Positions 7,546-14,450 of a stretch of 24,181 nt of DNA are shown in pieces. The translations under genes and the position numbers were made by a program. Where the stretch lies: NCBI GenBank assembly GCA_027592035.1, contig JAQCIK010000028.1, positions 1 to 24,181 of the forward strand. The letters are read 5' to 3'. This DNA comes from Casp-actino8 sp001510455 (lineage in GTDB: Bacteria > Actinomycetota > Acidimicrobiia > Acidimicrobiales > Ilumatobacteraceae). The notes under the pieces were generated by a model. That model was not told where the DNA came from. It saw only the letters and a list, made by a program, of their open reading frames with translations, and did not search any database. Every line of letters begins with the position of its first letter. Positions within the stretch are counted from its first letter, which is position 1.

Positions 7546-8760
7546 TTACTTCAATTCGAGTAGGTAGGCGACGAGGGCGTCGATCTGATCTTCGGTGAGA
7601 CCGAGTGCCGGCATACCGCGGTACTTGCCGTCGGTTTCCTGCAACTTGGTCGGATCGGCGTACATGGGCTTTTTCTCCGGAGCGTTGCGCAACCACTCGC
7701 GCAGATCCTTCTGGTTGAGACAGGGCTCGGACACTCCGGCGAGGTACTTGGGACCGAACTCGGACGGGTCGGCGTTCCAGACGTCTTCACGACAAGCCGG
7801 CGTGAGGAGATCCCACGAGGCACCGGCGAAGGTGTTGCGAGTCATGAGGTAGGTGAGGTTCGGAGCCGCACCCGACACGACGTACTGCTCGGGTGCCGAC
7901 ACGATGAGGGAACCGTCGGAGTTGGTCAGTCCGTTGACCTGATGACAACGGGCGCACTGCGCAATGAAGACCGACTCTCCTTCGGCGGCAAGAGTTCCTT
8001 CGGCCGGCGGCGTGTACGACGACAACTGGTTGGCGACCCAGGCATCGAAGTCGGGGCGACTGAGCACGACCGTCTCCATACGCATGTAGGCATGGGAGAG
8101 GCCGCAGAACTCGGTGCACTGACCGGCGTAGATGCCCGGTTGCGAAGCCTCGAGGCGGAGCGGGTGCACGCGCCCAGGGACGCTGTCCTTCTTGCCGTTC
8201 AACTTCGGAATCCAGTACGAGTGGATCACGTCACGACTCGTGACTCGCAACAGCACCTTGGTGTTCTCGGGAATCACCAATTGGCCCGACGTCACGATCG
8301 GGGCCGCGATGCCGTAACGATCGGCGTTGTCACCGTTGGCCGGATAGTCGTACTCCCACCACCACTGCTGGCCGGTGACGTTGACGATCATTTCGGTGTC
8401 GTCGGTCTTGGCGAGGTCGAAGATGGTGCTGGCCGTCGGGATGGCAACACCGATGAGGATCAGCACCGGAATCACCGTGAGGGTGATCTCGAGGGCCGGC
8501 TTGCCGTGTGTCTGCTCAGGGATTCCCTGGCCGCGGTCGCGATAGCGGAACACCGCCCAACCGACGGCGAGGAACACGATCACACCGACGATGCCAGCCA
8601 CCAGGAACACGGGCTGCTGCAGGTTGTCGATCTTTTCGGCATTGGCGCCAGCCGGCTGCCAGGTGTCCTGAGGAGCGTCCTTCGCGCATCCGGCCAAGAC
8701 GAGCAACCCGAGGGCCGCCGAAGCACCACCCAACCAACGCCGACGAGACTTGGTGTTCAT
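7546..8760 (-). CDS. ctaC: Cytochrome c oxidase subunit II with fused cytochrome c (caa3 type), lipoprotein
   Basis: Electron-entry subunit, 404 residues. The N-terminus has KSRRR, a hydrophobic stretch and the lipobox LAGC (C25), so it is an exported lipoprotein. Two transmembrane helices follow at about 51-71 and 92-113. The cupredoxin domain contains the aromatic patch QQWWWEY (131-137) and all CuA ligands: H180, then C215, E217, C219, H223 and M226. A cytochrome c domain follows with CARCH (269-273) and probable axial M383 in GMPALG. Between them is a loop of about 100 residues with C323 and C347, which could form a disulfide. The ATG at 8760 is chosen because GGAG lies 5 bases upstream and it gives a clean signal peptide. 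An ATG at 8811 overlapping the upstream gene is an alternative. Confidence 0.96.
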   Translation of the reverse strand: MNTKSRRRWLGGASAALGLLVLAGCAKDAPQDTWQPAGANAEKIDNLQQPVFLVAGIVGVIVFLAVGWAVFRYRDRGQGIPEQTHGKPALEITLTVIPVLILIGVAIPTASTIFDLAKTDDTEMIVNVTGQQWWWEYDYPANGDNADRYGIAAPIVTSGQLVIPENTKVLLRVTSRDVIHSYWIPKLNGKKDSVPGRVHPLRLEASQPGIYAGQCTEFCGLSHAYMRMETVVLSRPDFDAWVANQLSSYTPPAEGTLAAEGESVFIAQCARCHQVNGLTNSDGSLIVSAPEQYVVSGAAPNLTYLMTRNTFAGASWDLLTPACREDVWNADPSEFGPKYLAGVSEPCLNQKDLREWLRNAPEKKPMYADPTKLQETDGKYRGMPALGLTEDQIDALVAYLLELK

Positions 8761-8807
8761 CACATCTCCAGGTCGTTCCACTGATTCACTGACTCCAGAT
8801 CTATCCA

Positions 8808-9947
8808 TCACGGCACCACGACGCTCAGTCGCGCCGACGAGACACCCGGCACGGTGATCGAGAACGGTTCGTCACTGGCGAAGGATGGCTGCGGGATCCG
8901 GACGGTGACCGACTGCTGTCCGCCCTTCTCGACTTTGCTCGTGCACGACTGAAGAAGGGTCTCGCGCTCGACTCCGTCACCCAGATCTTCGACGACCTTG
9001 CCGTACGACAACACCATGCGTCGGGCTTCGTCGCTCTCGTTCACGAACAGGATCGTGGACGGGTTGGCGCGCTGGATGTAGAGCTCGCTCTGAGGCTCGG
9101 AATAACCGGCCACTTCGGCGATCAACTGACCGTCACGCAAAGTCACGGTGGCCAAGATGTTGCTCTTGGCCGCCACCGAGCGCGAGGCCTTCTTGTCGGA
9201 ATAGGCCTTCTCGGCGGTGCAACCACGATCTCGATACGGATCCTCGGCCGAATACTCGACCAACTGTTCGCGCTCTCCGTCGAGAGCAGTCGCGACTCCG
9301 GCACCAGCCAACGCGACGAGAACGACGGCCGACATGGCCCCGACGATGCGGCGACTCACATTGCGACGTACGGCGATCACGGCTCCGACCGCCAGAACGA
9401 TCGCTGACACGAAGGCGAACACGAGAGTTCCGGCCGACTTGTCGAGGGCGAGCATGAGACGTGAGAACGACAACACGATGACGGCGAGAAGAAGGGCACC
9501 GGCCACCGGCAACTCGAGTGGGTGCACCATGTAGTCACGGATCTTGGTGTTGTAGGCCGCATCGGCCGAACCGCGCTCGGACCAGTTCTGGATCATCCAC
9601 TCGCCGAGCATCGCGAGGGTGAGTGCGACTCCGACCTTGAAGATTCCGGGTGACGAGATCAGACCGACCACGAGCACACCGACGGAGACCGCAGTTCCAA
9701 GCGGCCACAAACTTGCTCGGGGCGAGCGGTTGGTGGCCGCGGCGGTGGCATGAGCCGCCGTGTCGGTCGACAGCACGTGGCCGTCCCGCACGAAAGACGC
9801 AATGGATCCGGCGAACAACAGGGCCGTGGCCAAGAAGAACAGAGCAACGGCTCCGAGCGCACTGTTGCCCGAGATCATCCAGAGAACGGCTCCGACGAGC
9901 GAACCCGCACCGAGGCCGTAGAAGAGTTTGGAGCTGGTGGTGATCAC
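8808..9947 (-). CDS. Seven-helix membrane protein with C-terminal outer domain, part of a degenerate oxidase-like module
   Basis: 379 residues, not recognised as a named family with certainty. Two helices near the N-terminus (about 9-27 and 30-53), two more (80-98 and 102-120) followed by EWMIQNWSER, then three (147-167, 171-193, 200-222), leave residues 223-379 outside the membrane if the N-terminus is inside. The first 120 residues resemble in layout the actinobacterial oxidase subunit IV (CtaF). The outer domain is beta-rich, with cupredoxin-like stretches (PSTILFVNESDEARRMVL, about 296-313), but has no CuA motif. Its only cysteines, C243 and C335, may pair. It starts at GTG 9947, with AGGA 7 bases upstream, 10 bases after the subunit III-like gene, and precedes ctaC. 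Role inferred: third component of the module at 8808-12167. Confidence 0.72.
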   Translation of the reverse strand: MITTSSKLFYGLGAGSLVGAVLWMISGNSALGAVALFFLATALLFAGSIASFVRDGHVLSTDTAAHATAAATNRSPRASLWPLGTAVSVGVLVVGLISSPGIFKVGVALTLAMLGEWMIQNWSERGSADAAYNTKIRDYMVHPLELPVAGALLLAVIVLSFSRLMLALDKSAGTLVFAFVSAIVLAVGAVIAVRRNVSRRIVGAMSAVVLVALAGAGVATALDGEREQLVEYSAEDPYRDRGCTAEKAYSDKKASRSVAAKSNILATVTLRDGQLIAEVAGYSEPQSELYIQRANPSTILFVNESDEARRMVLSYGKVVEDLGDGVERETLLQSCTSKVEKGGQQSVTVRIPQPSFASDEPFSITVPGVSSARLSVVVP

Positions 9948-9957
9948 GTCGGCTTCC

Positions 9958-10557
9958 TCACTTCTGCACGTAGACGACGAACCAGACCGCCGTGAAGGCG
10001 GCGGTGATGAAGTACCAATAAAGCGCGTTGGCCGACACGATCGACACGTCGGAGTTACCCCGACCGAGGTAACGGAACGCTGCCACCGCCGTGTACACGA
10101 GGCCGGCGATCACGAGGAAGGCCATGGTTCCGGTGAGCGCGTAGAACATGGAGTGGAAGGCGCCGTCTCGAGCACCCACACCCATCTGTGTCCAGATGAA
10201 GATCTGAGCATTGAGCGCGGCCAGGCCCATGAGCATCGTCATACCGAGCGCCATACCGGCGTGCTGACGATCGTCACGCTTGGCCGAATAGACGGCCCAT
10301 TGAGCCATCACACACACGACGCAGAACGCGATCAGCATCATGTTGGCTGCGACTTCGGGAACCACGATGTCGGCCGGCATCCAGTCCTTGATGGCACCGC
10401 GTCGCTCGGAGAAGCGAGTGGGTGCATCGGCTCGGAACTGTGACCACACGGCGAGCATCCCGCCGATGAGCATCACACCGGCGGCCGAGGCGAGGCCCGT
10501 GCCGACGAAGAGCTGGCGACGAGGTGCCGGTTGCGGAGCGGGGGGCAGCGCGTGCAT
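9958..10557 (-). CDS. Subunit III-like protein lacking the conserved subunit III residues
   Basis: 199 residues with about five transmembrane helices, of the heme-copper oxidase subunit III fold. It lines up with the CtaE encoded at 4917-5525: FYALTG occupies residues 138-143 exactly as FYTLTG does in CtaE, and NALYWYF matches GLYWHF. The diagnostic residues are gone, however. CtaE E35 aligns with G21, H145 and H148 with M145 and L148, and H184 and D187 of LYWHFVD become Y182 and T185. The ATG at 10557 shares one base with the upstream stop (TGATG), with GGAAGG 7 bases before it. This is a strong sign of coupled expression with the subunit I-like gene. Function unknown. It presumably packs against that protein. 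Confidence 0.8.
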   Translation of the reverse strand: MHALPPAPQPAPRRQLFVGTGLASAAGVMLIGGMLAVWSQFRADAPTRFSERRGAIKDWMPADIVVPEVAANMMLIAFCVVCVMAQWAVYSAKRDDRQHAGMALGMTMLMGLAALNAQIFIWTQMGVGARDGAFHSMFYALTGTMAFLVIAGLVYTAVAAFRYLGRGNSDVSIVSANALYWYFITAAFTAVWFVVYVQK

Positions 10558-12167
10558 CAGCCAACCTTCCCTGAGTTGTTCTTCATGTCTGCGAGTGGAT
10601 GATCGGAGCCGACGACGAACACGTCGGCGAAGTTGTCGGCCGGCGGCGGAGACGACGTGGCCCATTCGAGGGTCGTGCCGTCCCACGGATCGTCACCGGC
10701 TGCGTCACCCTTGGCGAAGCTGCGAGCGGCCAGACCGACGAAAGCGAGGGTGCTCAACAACATGAGTGCGAAGCCGGCGGTGACGAGCAGATTCCAGAAT
10801 TCCTGCGGTCCGCCGTATGCGAACCCGTCGAGGGCTCCGGCCGGCTGATCGGCGAATCCGGCGATCAAGTACGGAATCGAACCGAGGACCGTGCCCAAGA
10901 AGGCGAGAAGCGCGAGCGGAATCGCCGCCTTGTCGGAGATCGTGCGTCCCCACAACTTCGGACCCCAGTAACACACGGCGCCGAACGCCAACATCGCCGT
11001 GCCGAACGTGACTGCGACGTACGAACCGGCCTCGTAGATCGTGCCGCCGAGACCCGCGTCCTCGATCGCGTAGAGAACGTGGGACGCCGCACCGAGAAGG
11101 ATCATGAGCAACCCGAGCACACCGAACACCAACGGTGCGGCCACTCGAGGCTTGGCCGTCTTCAGCGTGAGGAGGGCCGTGGCGAGAACGCCGAGCAGTC
11201 CGAGCAACGGCACGAGATTCAACAATGCGAACGGAAGAAGATCGGCGATCTTGTCGCCGAGACCACTGAAGAATCCGTCACCCTCCCAGGGGAGAGTCAC
11301 GGTCGAATGCACCACGGCGGTGAGCACGGCGACACCGACCACGCCGATGGCAGCGTTGCCGGCCGCCCGCGGAGCGAGACGAGTGCGTCCCATGACCGGA
11401 ACCATGTCGAGAACGAAACCGAGAACCGGGATCGCGAGCACGTAGGTGAAGGGCTGCGACAACGCCCAGCCGACCCAGTCGCCGATGCCGTAGTTGCCGC
11501 CGAAACCGGCGCGTGCGTAGCGATGGTCGACGTAGAGGAAGATCGTGGTTCCGATCACCGCCGGAACGGCCATCAGCAAAGTGACGGCACCGACGAGCGA
11601 GGCCCACGAGAACATCGGTGCTCGCAACAAACCCATACCCGGCGCACGAGACGTCAGAGCCGTGACGGCGACCGACAGCGCGACCATGCCGAGGCCGAGA
11701 TACATGACCACGGTGCTCGCCAGATACAGATCGACCATCTCGGCTTCACCACCACCGGGCCCACCGTTTCCGATGATCGACGCGATCGCCAGCGCGAGAC
11801 CGGTCAACCACATCCAGAATCCGGCCGCAGCCGTGCGCGAGAAAGCGAGTGAACGCGCACCGAGTTGCAGTGGCACGACGGCGACCACCAGACCGATGAC
11901 GACCGGCACGACACCGCCGTACGTGAGAAGCAGACGCGCCGCTGCGAGAACTTGCGACACCGCTCCGTCGTCGAGCAACTGATAGCCCTCGGCGTCGATG
12001 CGCTCGAAAGCGACCAAGACGGCGAGGACGAGGCCGCCGAGAAAACCGACGAAGCCCGACCCGATGAAGAGTCGGCCGACGAGTTTGTGATCAGCCGAGG
12101 TGAGCCAGGACGCCACTGCGGGAGTGGAGGCCGACTCGGGCACCGACTGCGATTGGATAGAGGTCAT
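10557..12167 (-). CDS. Heme-copper oxidase subunit I paralogue without heme and CuB ligands
   Basis: 536 residues with about twelve hydrophobic helices. Homology to CtaD is clear: WLTSADHK (21-28) matches WLVTVDHK, VPLQLGAR (98-105) matches VPLQIGAR, SRAPGMGLLRAP matches MRAPGMKLMRMP, and DPWDGTTLEW (493-502) matches DPWDARSLEW. The active site is missing. Over 48 gapless positions H96 becomes A77, D125 becomes S106 and N132 becomes A113. GHPEVY becomes SQPFTY (237-242), keeping only the Tyr. H409 and H411 become S382 and V384. H323/H324 align with A284/V285, or with H287/S288 if no gap is allowed. The frame is unbroken, so it is a maintained protein and not a pseudogene. It probably binds no heme in the usual way and cannot reduce O2. 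It starts at ATG 12167 without a strong Shine-Dalgarno. Confidence 0.85.
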   Translation of the reverse strand: MTSIQSQSVPESASTPAVASWLTSADHKLVGRLFIGSGFVGFLGGLVLAVLVAFERIDAEGYQLLDDGAVSQVLAAARLLLTYGGVVPVVIGLVVAVVPLQLGARSLAFSRTAAAGFWMWLTGLALAIASIIGNGGPGGGEAEMVDLYLASTVVMYLGLGMVALSVAVTALTSRAPGMGLLRAPMFSWASLVGAVTLLMAVPAVIGTTIFLYVDHRYARAGFGGNYGIGDWVGWALSQPFTYVLAIPVLGFVLDMVPVMGRTRLAPRAAGNAAIGVVGVAVLTAVVHSTVTLPWEGDGFFSGLGDKIADLLPFALLNLVPLLGLLGVLATALLTLKTAKPRVAAPLVFGVLGLLMILLGAASHVLYAIEDAGLGGTIYEAGSYVAVTFGTAMLAFGAVCYWGPKLWGRTISDKAAIPLALLAFLGTVLGSIPYLIAGFADQPAGALDGFAYGGPQEFWNLLVTAGFALMLLSTLAFVGLAARSFAKGDAAGDDPWDGTTLEWATSSPPPADNFADVFVVGSDHPLADMKNNSGKVG

Positions 12168-12349
12168 TCCACTGGGCTCGCTTCACACGCGACGGGGCAG
12201 CCGTGGCCCCCCGAGGGGTCTGGTTGGTTCGGACGAAATCCGCCTCCGACATTACCCACTTCTCCCTGCTCAGGCCTAAATCCCGACCATTCACAAAGGC
12301 ACACGAACGGGTGTCACATCTCGTGCAAATCGACGTTCGTCGAACGACC
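12168..12349 (-). promoter_or_regulatory. Leader region upstream of the oxidase operon
   Basis: A 182-base gap between the ctaB stop and the subunit I-like start, all transcribed leftward. TAATGT on the minus strand (bases 12249-12254) is a plausible -10 box, giving a leader of about 75 bases. Within the leader GGGGC (12194-12198) can pair with GCCCC (12206-12210). An alternative stem CCCC (12208-12211) with GGGG (12215-12218) uses the same C run, so the two are mutually exclusive. This could be a simple structured leader or a regulatory switch. No known riboswitch was recognised. The gap suggests the oxidase genes may be transcribed separately from ctaB. Confidence 0.35.
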
Positions 12350-13300
12350 TCAGACCCCGTGTTCGACGAAGACGTCGACGGCCATCGCCACGAACAGAAC
12401 CGTCACGTAGGTGATCGAGAAGGCGAACAACCTCATCGATTGTGACGGCGTCGGGCGTCGCCCGAGACGGATGGCCCCGACCACGAAGAGCAGGTTCACC
12501 ACGATGGCTGTGACCAGGTAGATCACGCCCAGGCTGGCCACCGGACCGAGGGCGATCGTGACGGCCGCCAGAACGATCGTGTACCCCACCATGTGGCGAA
12601 CCGTCTCGTCGAGACTCGCCACACTCGGCAACATCGGTACCGACGCCGCCCGATAGTCGTCGGCATGTCGGATGGCCAAGGCCCAGAAATGGGGAGGAGT
12701 CCACAGGAAAATGGCGATGAACAGGAGAAATGGCTCCCAGGACAGGCCGTTCTGAACGGCGGCCCAGCCCACCAGGACGGGTACCGCCCCTGCGGCACCA
12801 CCGATCACGATGTTCTGGCGACTCGTGCGCTTCAGCCAGAGGGTGTACACGAACACGTAGAAGAGAGTTGCCGACAGAGCGAGGACGGCCGACAGGAGGT
12901 TGGCCCCGGCCCAGAGAACGGCAAAAGCCGCTACTTCCAGGGACAACGCAAAAATCATGGCCCCCCGAGGAGAGATCAGACCGGTCACGAGGGGACGGGT
13001 CTTGGTGCGTTCCATCAGCCGGTCGATGTCGCGGTCGACCACCATGTTGATGGCGTTCGCTCCTCCGGCGGCCAGCGTCCCCCCGACCAATGTCACGAGG
13101 ACCAGGCCCCACGAAGGCCACCCCTTCTCGGCCAGAACCATCGTCGGAACAGTGGTGATGAGGAGGAGTTCGATGATCCGTGGTTTGGTCAGGGCCACGT
13201 AGCCACCGATCACCGAACGAGGGGCCCGCCGCGGCCCGTGGGCCGACACGCCACCCGGGGTGAGCCGCGACGGCACGAGGGGGCGGGAGGCTCCGGACAT
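12350..13300 (-). CDS. ctaB: Protoheme IX farnesyltransferase (heme O synthase)
   Basis: UbiA-superfamily membrane prenyltransferase that adds a farnesyl group to heme b, giving heme O, the precursor of heme A for the aa3/caa3 oxidase. It is 316 residues, about nine helices. The first Asp-rich motif is N85-M-V-V-D89-R-D-I-D93, followed by ERTKTRPL (about 97-104). The second conserved region includes YTLWLKRTSRQNIVIGG, LWTPPHFWALA and IRHADDYRAASVPMLP. The ATG at 13300 is preceded by TACGAT ending 7 bases upstream, so the message may be leaderless. It lies upstream of and in the same direction as the oxidase genes and divergent from clpS. The heme A synthase ctaA is not in this window. Confidence 0.96.
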   Translation of the reverse strand: MSGASRPLVPSRLTPGGVSAHGPRRAPRSVIGGYVALTKPRIIELLLITTVPTMVLAEKGWPSWGLVLVTLVGGTLAAGGANAINMVVDRDIDRLMERTKTRPLVTGLISPRGAMIFALSLEVAAFAVLWAGANLLSAVLALSATLFYVFVYTLWLKRTSRQNIVIGGAAGAVPVLVGWAAVQNGLSWEPFLLFIAIFLWTPPHFWALAIRHADDYRAASVPMLPSVASLDETVRHMVGYTIVLAAVTIALGPVASLGVIYLVTAIVVNLLFVVGAIRLGRRPTPSQSMRLFAFSITYVTVLFVAMAVDVFVEHGV

Positions 13301-13353
13301 CGGTTCGATCGTACGGGGGTGCGAAACACCCCACCAACCACGACAATGGCAAT
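13301..13353. promoter_or_regulatory. Compact divergent promoter region ctaB / clpS
   Basis: Only 53 bases separate two divergent starts. On the minus strand TACGAT (13308-13313) ends 7 bases before the ctaB ATG. On the plus strand GACAAT (13342-13347) ends 6 bases before the clpS GTG at 13354. Neither gene has a Shine-Dalgarno sequence. Both spacings fit transcription starting at or next to the start codon. This is inferred from sequence only. Confidence 0.45.
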
Positions 13354-13701
13354 GTGAAGTTCGAGTGCGTGACTCCCGTCGCCACTGCTCCAGCCACGAT
13401 CGAGCGACCCGCCGTCGACGAGTCGACCGACGTCGCACCCGACTCGCCCTGGGTGGTGCTGGTCTGGAACGACCCGATCAATCTCATGAGCTACGTGACC
13501 TTCGTGTTGCAGAAACTCTTCGGCTACAGCATGCAAAAGGCCACCGAACTGATGCTCGACGTGCACTACAAGGGCAAAGCTGTCGTCAGTTCGGGATCTC
13601 GCGAGAAGGCCGAAATGGACGTCTTTCGACTGCACGAACACGGTCTGTGGGCCACGATGCAAAAAGACGGTGGTCGTGGCGACGGTGGGAGCGGTTCGTG
13701 A
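13354..13701 (+). CDS. clpS: ATP-dependent Clp protease adaptor ClpS
   Basis: Adaptor that delivers N-degron substrates to the Clp unfoldase (ClpC in actinobacteria). It is 115 residues from the GTG at 13354. The flexible N-terminal tail of about 35 residues is followed by the core: WVVLVWNDPINLMSYV (the N-D-P and M that line the N-degron pocket), FQKLFGYS-like LQKLFGYSMQKA, LMLDVHYKGKAVVSSGSREKAE with the pocket His in DVHYKG, and LHEHGLWATMQ at the end. A later GTG at 13369 is possible. The stop overlaps the DUF2017 GTG by 4 bases (GTGA), implying coupled translation. Confidence 0.95.
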   Translation: MKFECVTPVATAPATIERPAVDESTDVAPDSPWVVLVWNDPINLMSYVTFVLQKLFGYSMQKATELMLDVHYKGKAVVSSGSREKAEMDVFRLHEHGLWATMQKDGGRGDGGSGS

Positions 13702-14174
13702 TCGGTCGTCGCCGGCGGGCGGTCCGGCGTACGAGTGAAGGTTTCGTGCTCGACCTCGATGCCGACGAAATCCACCTCGTGCGTCGACTGGTCGGTGAGG
13801 TCCGTCAACTGGTGACCAGTGGCGCCGCCGACGACCCCAAACTGGCCCGACTCTTCCCACCGGCGTACACCGATGACGACGACAGCGAATCCGAGTATCG
13901 GCGCCTGATGCAGGACGAACTCGTGGCCAGCCGGGTTGCCGCCATCGACTCGGTCGAGACGGCGCTAGCGGCCGAGACGAACGGTCGGGTGCCGCTCGAC
14001 GCAGCCGGACTCGAAGCCCTGGCCACCAGTCTCAACTCGGTCCGACTGGTGCTCGGCACTCTGCTCGGCATCTCTGACGACGAGGACGAACCCGATGTTC
14101 CCGAGGCGGCGCTCTACCACTTCTTGTCGTGGCTCCTCGACGGGGTGGTCGATGCCCTCATGACCGGGGCCTAG
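13698..14174 (+). CDS. DUF2017 family protein
   Basis: 158 residues, an acidic, mainly helical soluble protein of unknown function, member of the actinobacterial DUF2017 family. It starts at GTG 13698, inside the clpS stop. The N-terminus is basic (IGRRRRAVRRTSEGFVLDLDADE). The middle has LVRRLVGEVRQL, an acidic run DDDDSESEYRRLMQDEL, and a C-terminal helical region LNSVRLVLGTLLGI and ALYHFLSWLLDGVVDALM. DUF2017 genes commonly follow clpS in actinobacteria, and here they overlap. A role in the Clp adaptor pathway is inferred only from this coupling. Confidence 0.82.
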   Translation: MIGRRRRAVRRTSEGFVLDLDADEIHLVRRLVGEVRQLVTSGAADDPKLARLFPPAYTDDDDSESEYRRLMQDELVASRVAAIDSVETALAAETNGRVPLDAAGLEALATSLNSVRLVLGTLLGISDDEDEPDVPEAALYHFLSWLLDGVVDALMTGA

Positions 14175-14214
14175 TCGTCTCGACCTGGCCGGTGTTGCCC
14201 GGCGCACCCGCCGG

Positions 14215-14220
14215 TAGAGT
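14215..14220 (+). promoter_or_regulatory. Probable -10 box for the tRNA cluster
   Basis: TAGAGT lies 29 bases before the tRNA-Glu 5' end, in the context CCGGTAGAGT. A very similar CCGGTAGCAT lies upstream of purA. A TTGCCC at 14195-14200 resembles a -35 box, but the 14-base spacer is too short to be convincing. Confidence 0.4.
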
Positions 14221-14249
14221 GGCGAAGCTCTCAGCAGGACAAGCACCTG

Positions 14250-14325
14250 GCCCCCATCGTCTAGTGGCCTAGGACACCACCCTTTCAAGGTGGCGGCACG
14301 GGTTCGAATCCCGTTGGGGGTGCCA
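14250..14325 (+). tRNA. tRNA-Glu (anticodon TTC), CCA encoded
   Basis: Acceptor GCCCCCA pairs with TGGGGGT. The anticodon stem CCACC (14277-14281) and GGTGG enclose the loop CTTTCAA, with anticodon TTC at 14284-14286. The T arm GGGTTCGAATCCC is canonical. Discriminator G14322 is followed by encoded CCA. First of three clustered tRNAs, 75 bases after DUF2017. Confidence 0.96.
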
Positions 14326-14348
14326 AACAGTTCTGAAGTCTCAGTTCT

Positions 14349-14425
14349 GGTCTCGTGGTGAAGTTGGAGTTCACGCCGGCCTGTCAAGCCGGAGGTCGCG
14401 GGTTCGAGTCCCGTCGGGACCGCCA
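14349..14425 (+). tRNA. tRNA-Asp (anticodon GTC), CCA encoded
   Basis: Acceptor GGTCTCG pairs with CGGGACC with one T-G pair. The anticodon stem CCGGC (14376-14380) and GCCGG enclose CTGTCAA, with anticodon GTC at 14383-14385. The T arm GGGTTCGAGTCCC is canonical. Discriminator G14422 is followed by CCA. It lies 23 bases after tRNA-Glu. Confidence 0.95.
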
Positions 14426-14450
14426 GTCATTCGGCTCGCCGAATGCACTC

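Noticed and set aside
5515..7563. A 682-codon open frame on the plus strand opposite ctaD
   Set aside because: Rich in Asp, Glu, His and Arg with no domain, and exactly antisense to an unmistakable CtaD. Long antisense frames arise from the codon bias of this GC-rich genome.
10599..11852. A 417-codon open frame on the plus strand opposite the subunit I-like gene
   Set aside because: Low-complexity charged translation antisense to a clear membrane protein. The minus-strand reading has hydrophobic helices and CtaD motifs.
10557..12167. The subunit I-like gene as a pseudogene
   Set aside because: No stop or frameshift in 536 codons, hydrophobic helices preserved, coupled neighbours, and the loss is limited to cofactor and channel residues.
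12091..12294. Small 67-codon minus-strand frame in the oxidase leader
   Set aside because: Overlaps the subunit I-like start out of frame, has no Shine-Dalgarno and no recognisable features. A leader peptide cannot be excluded but is unsupported.
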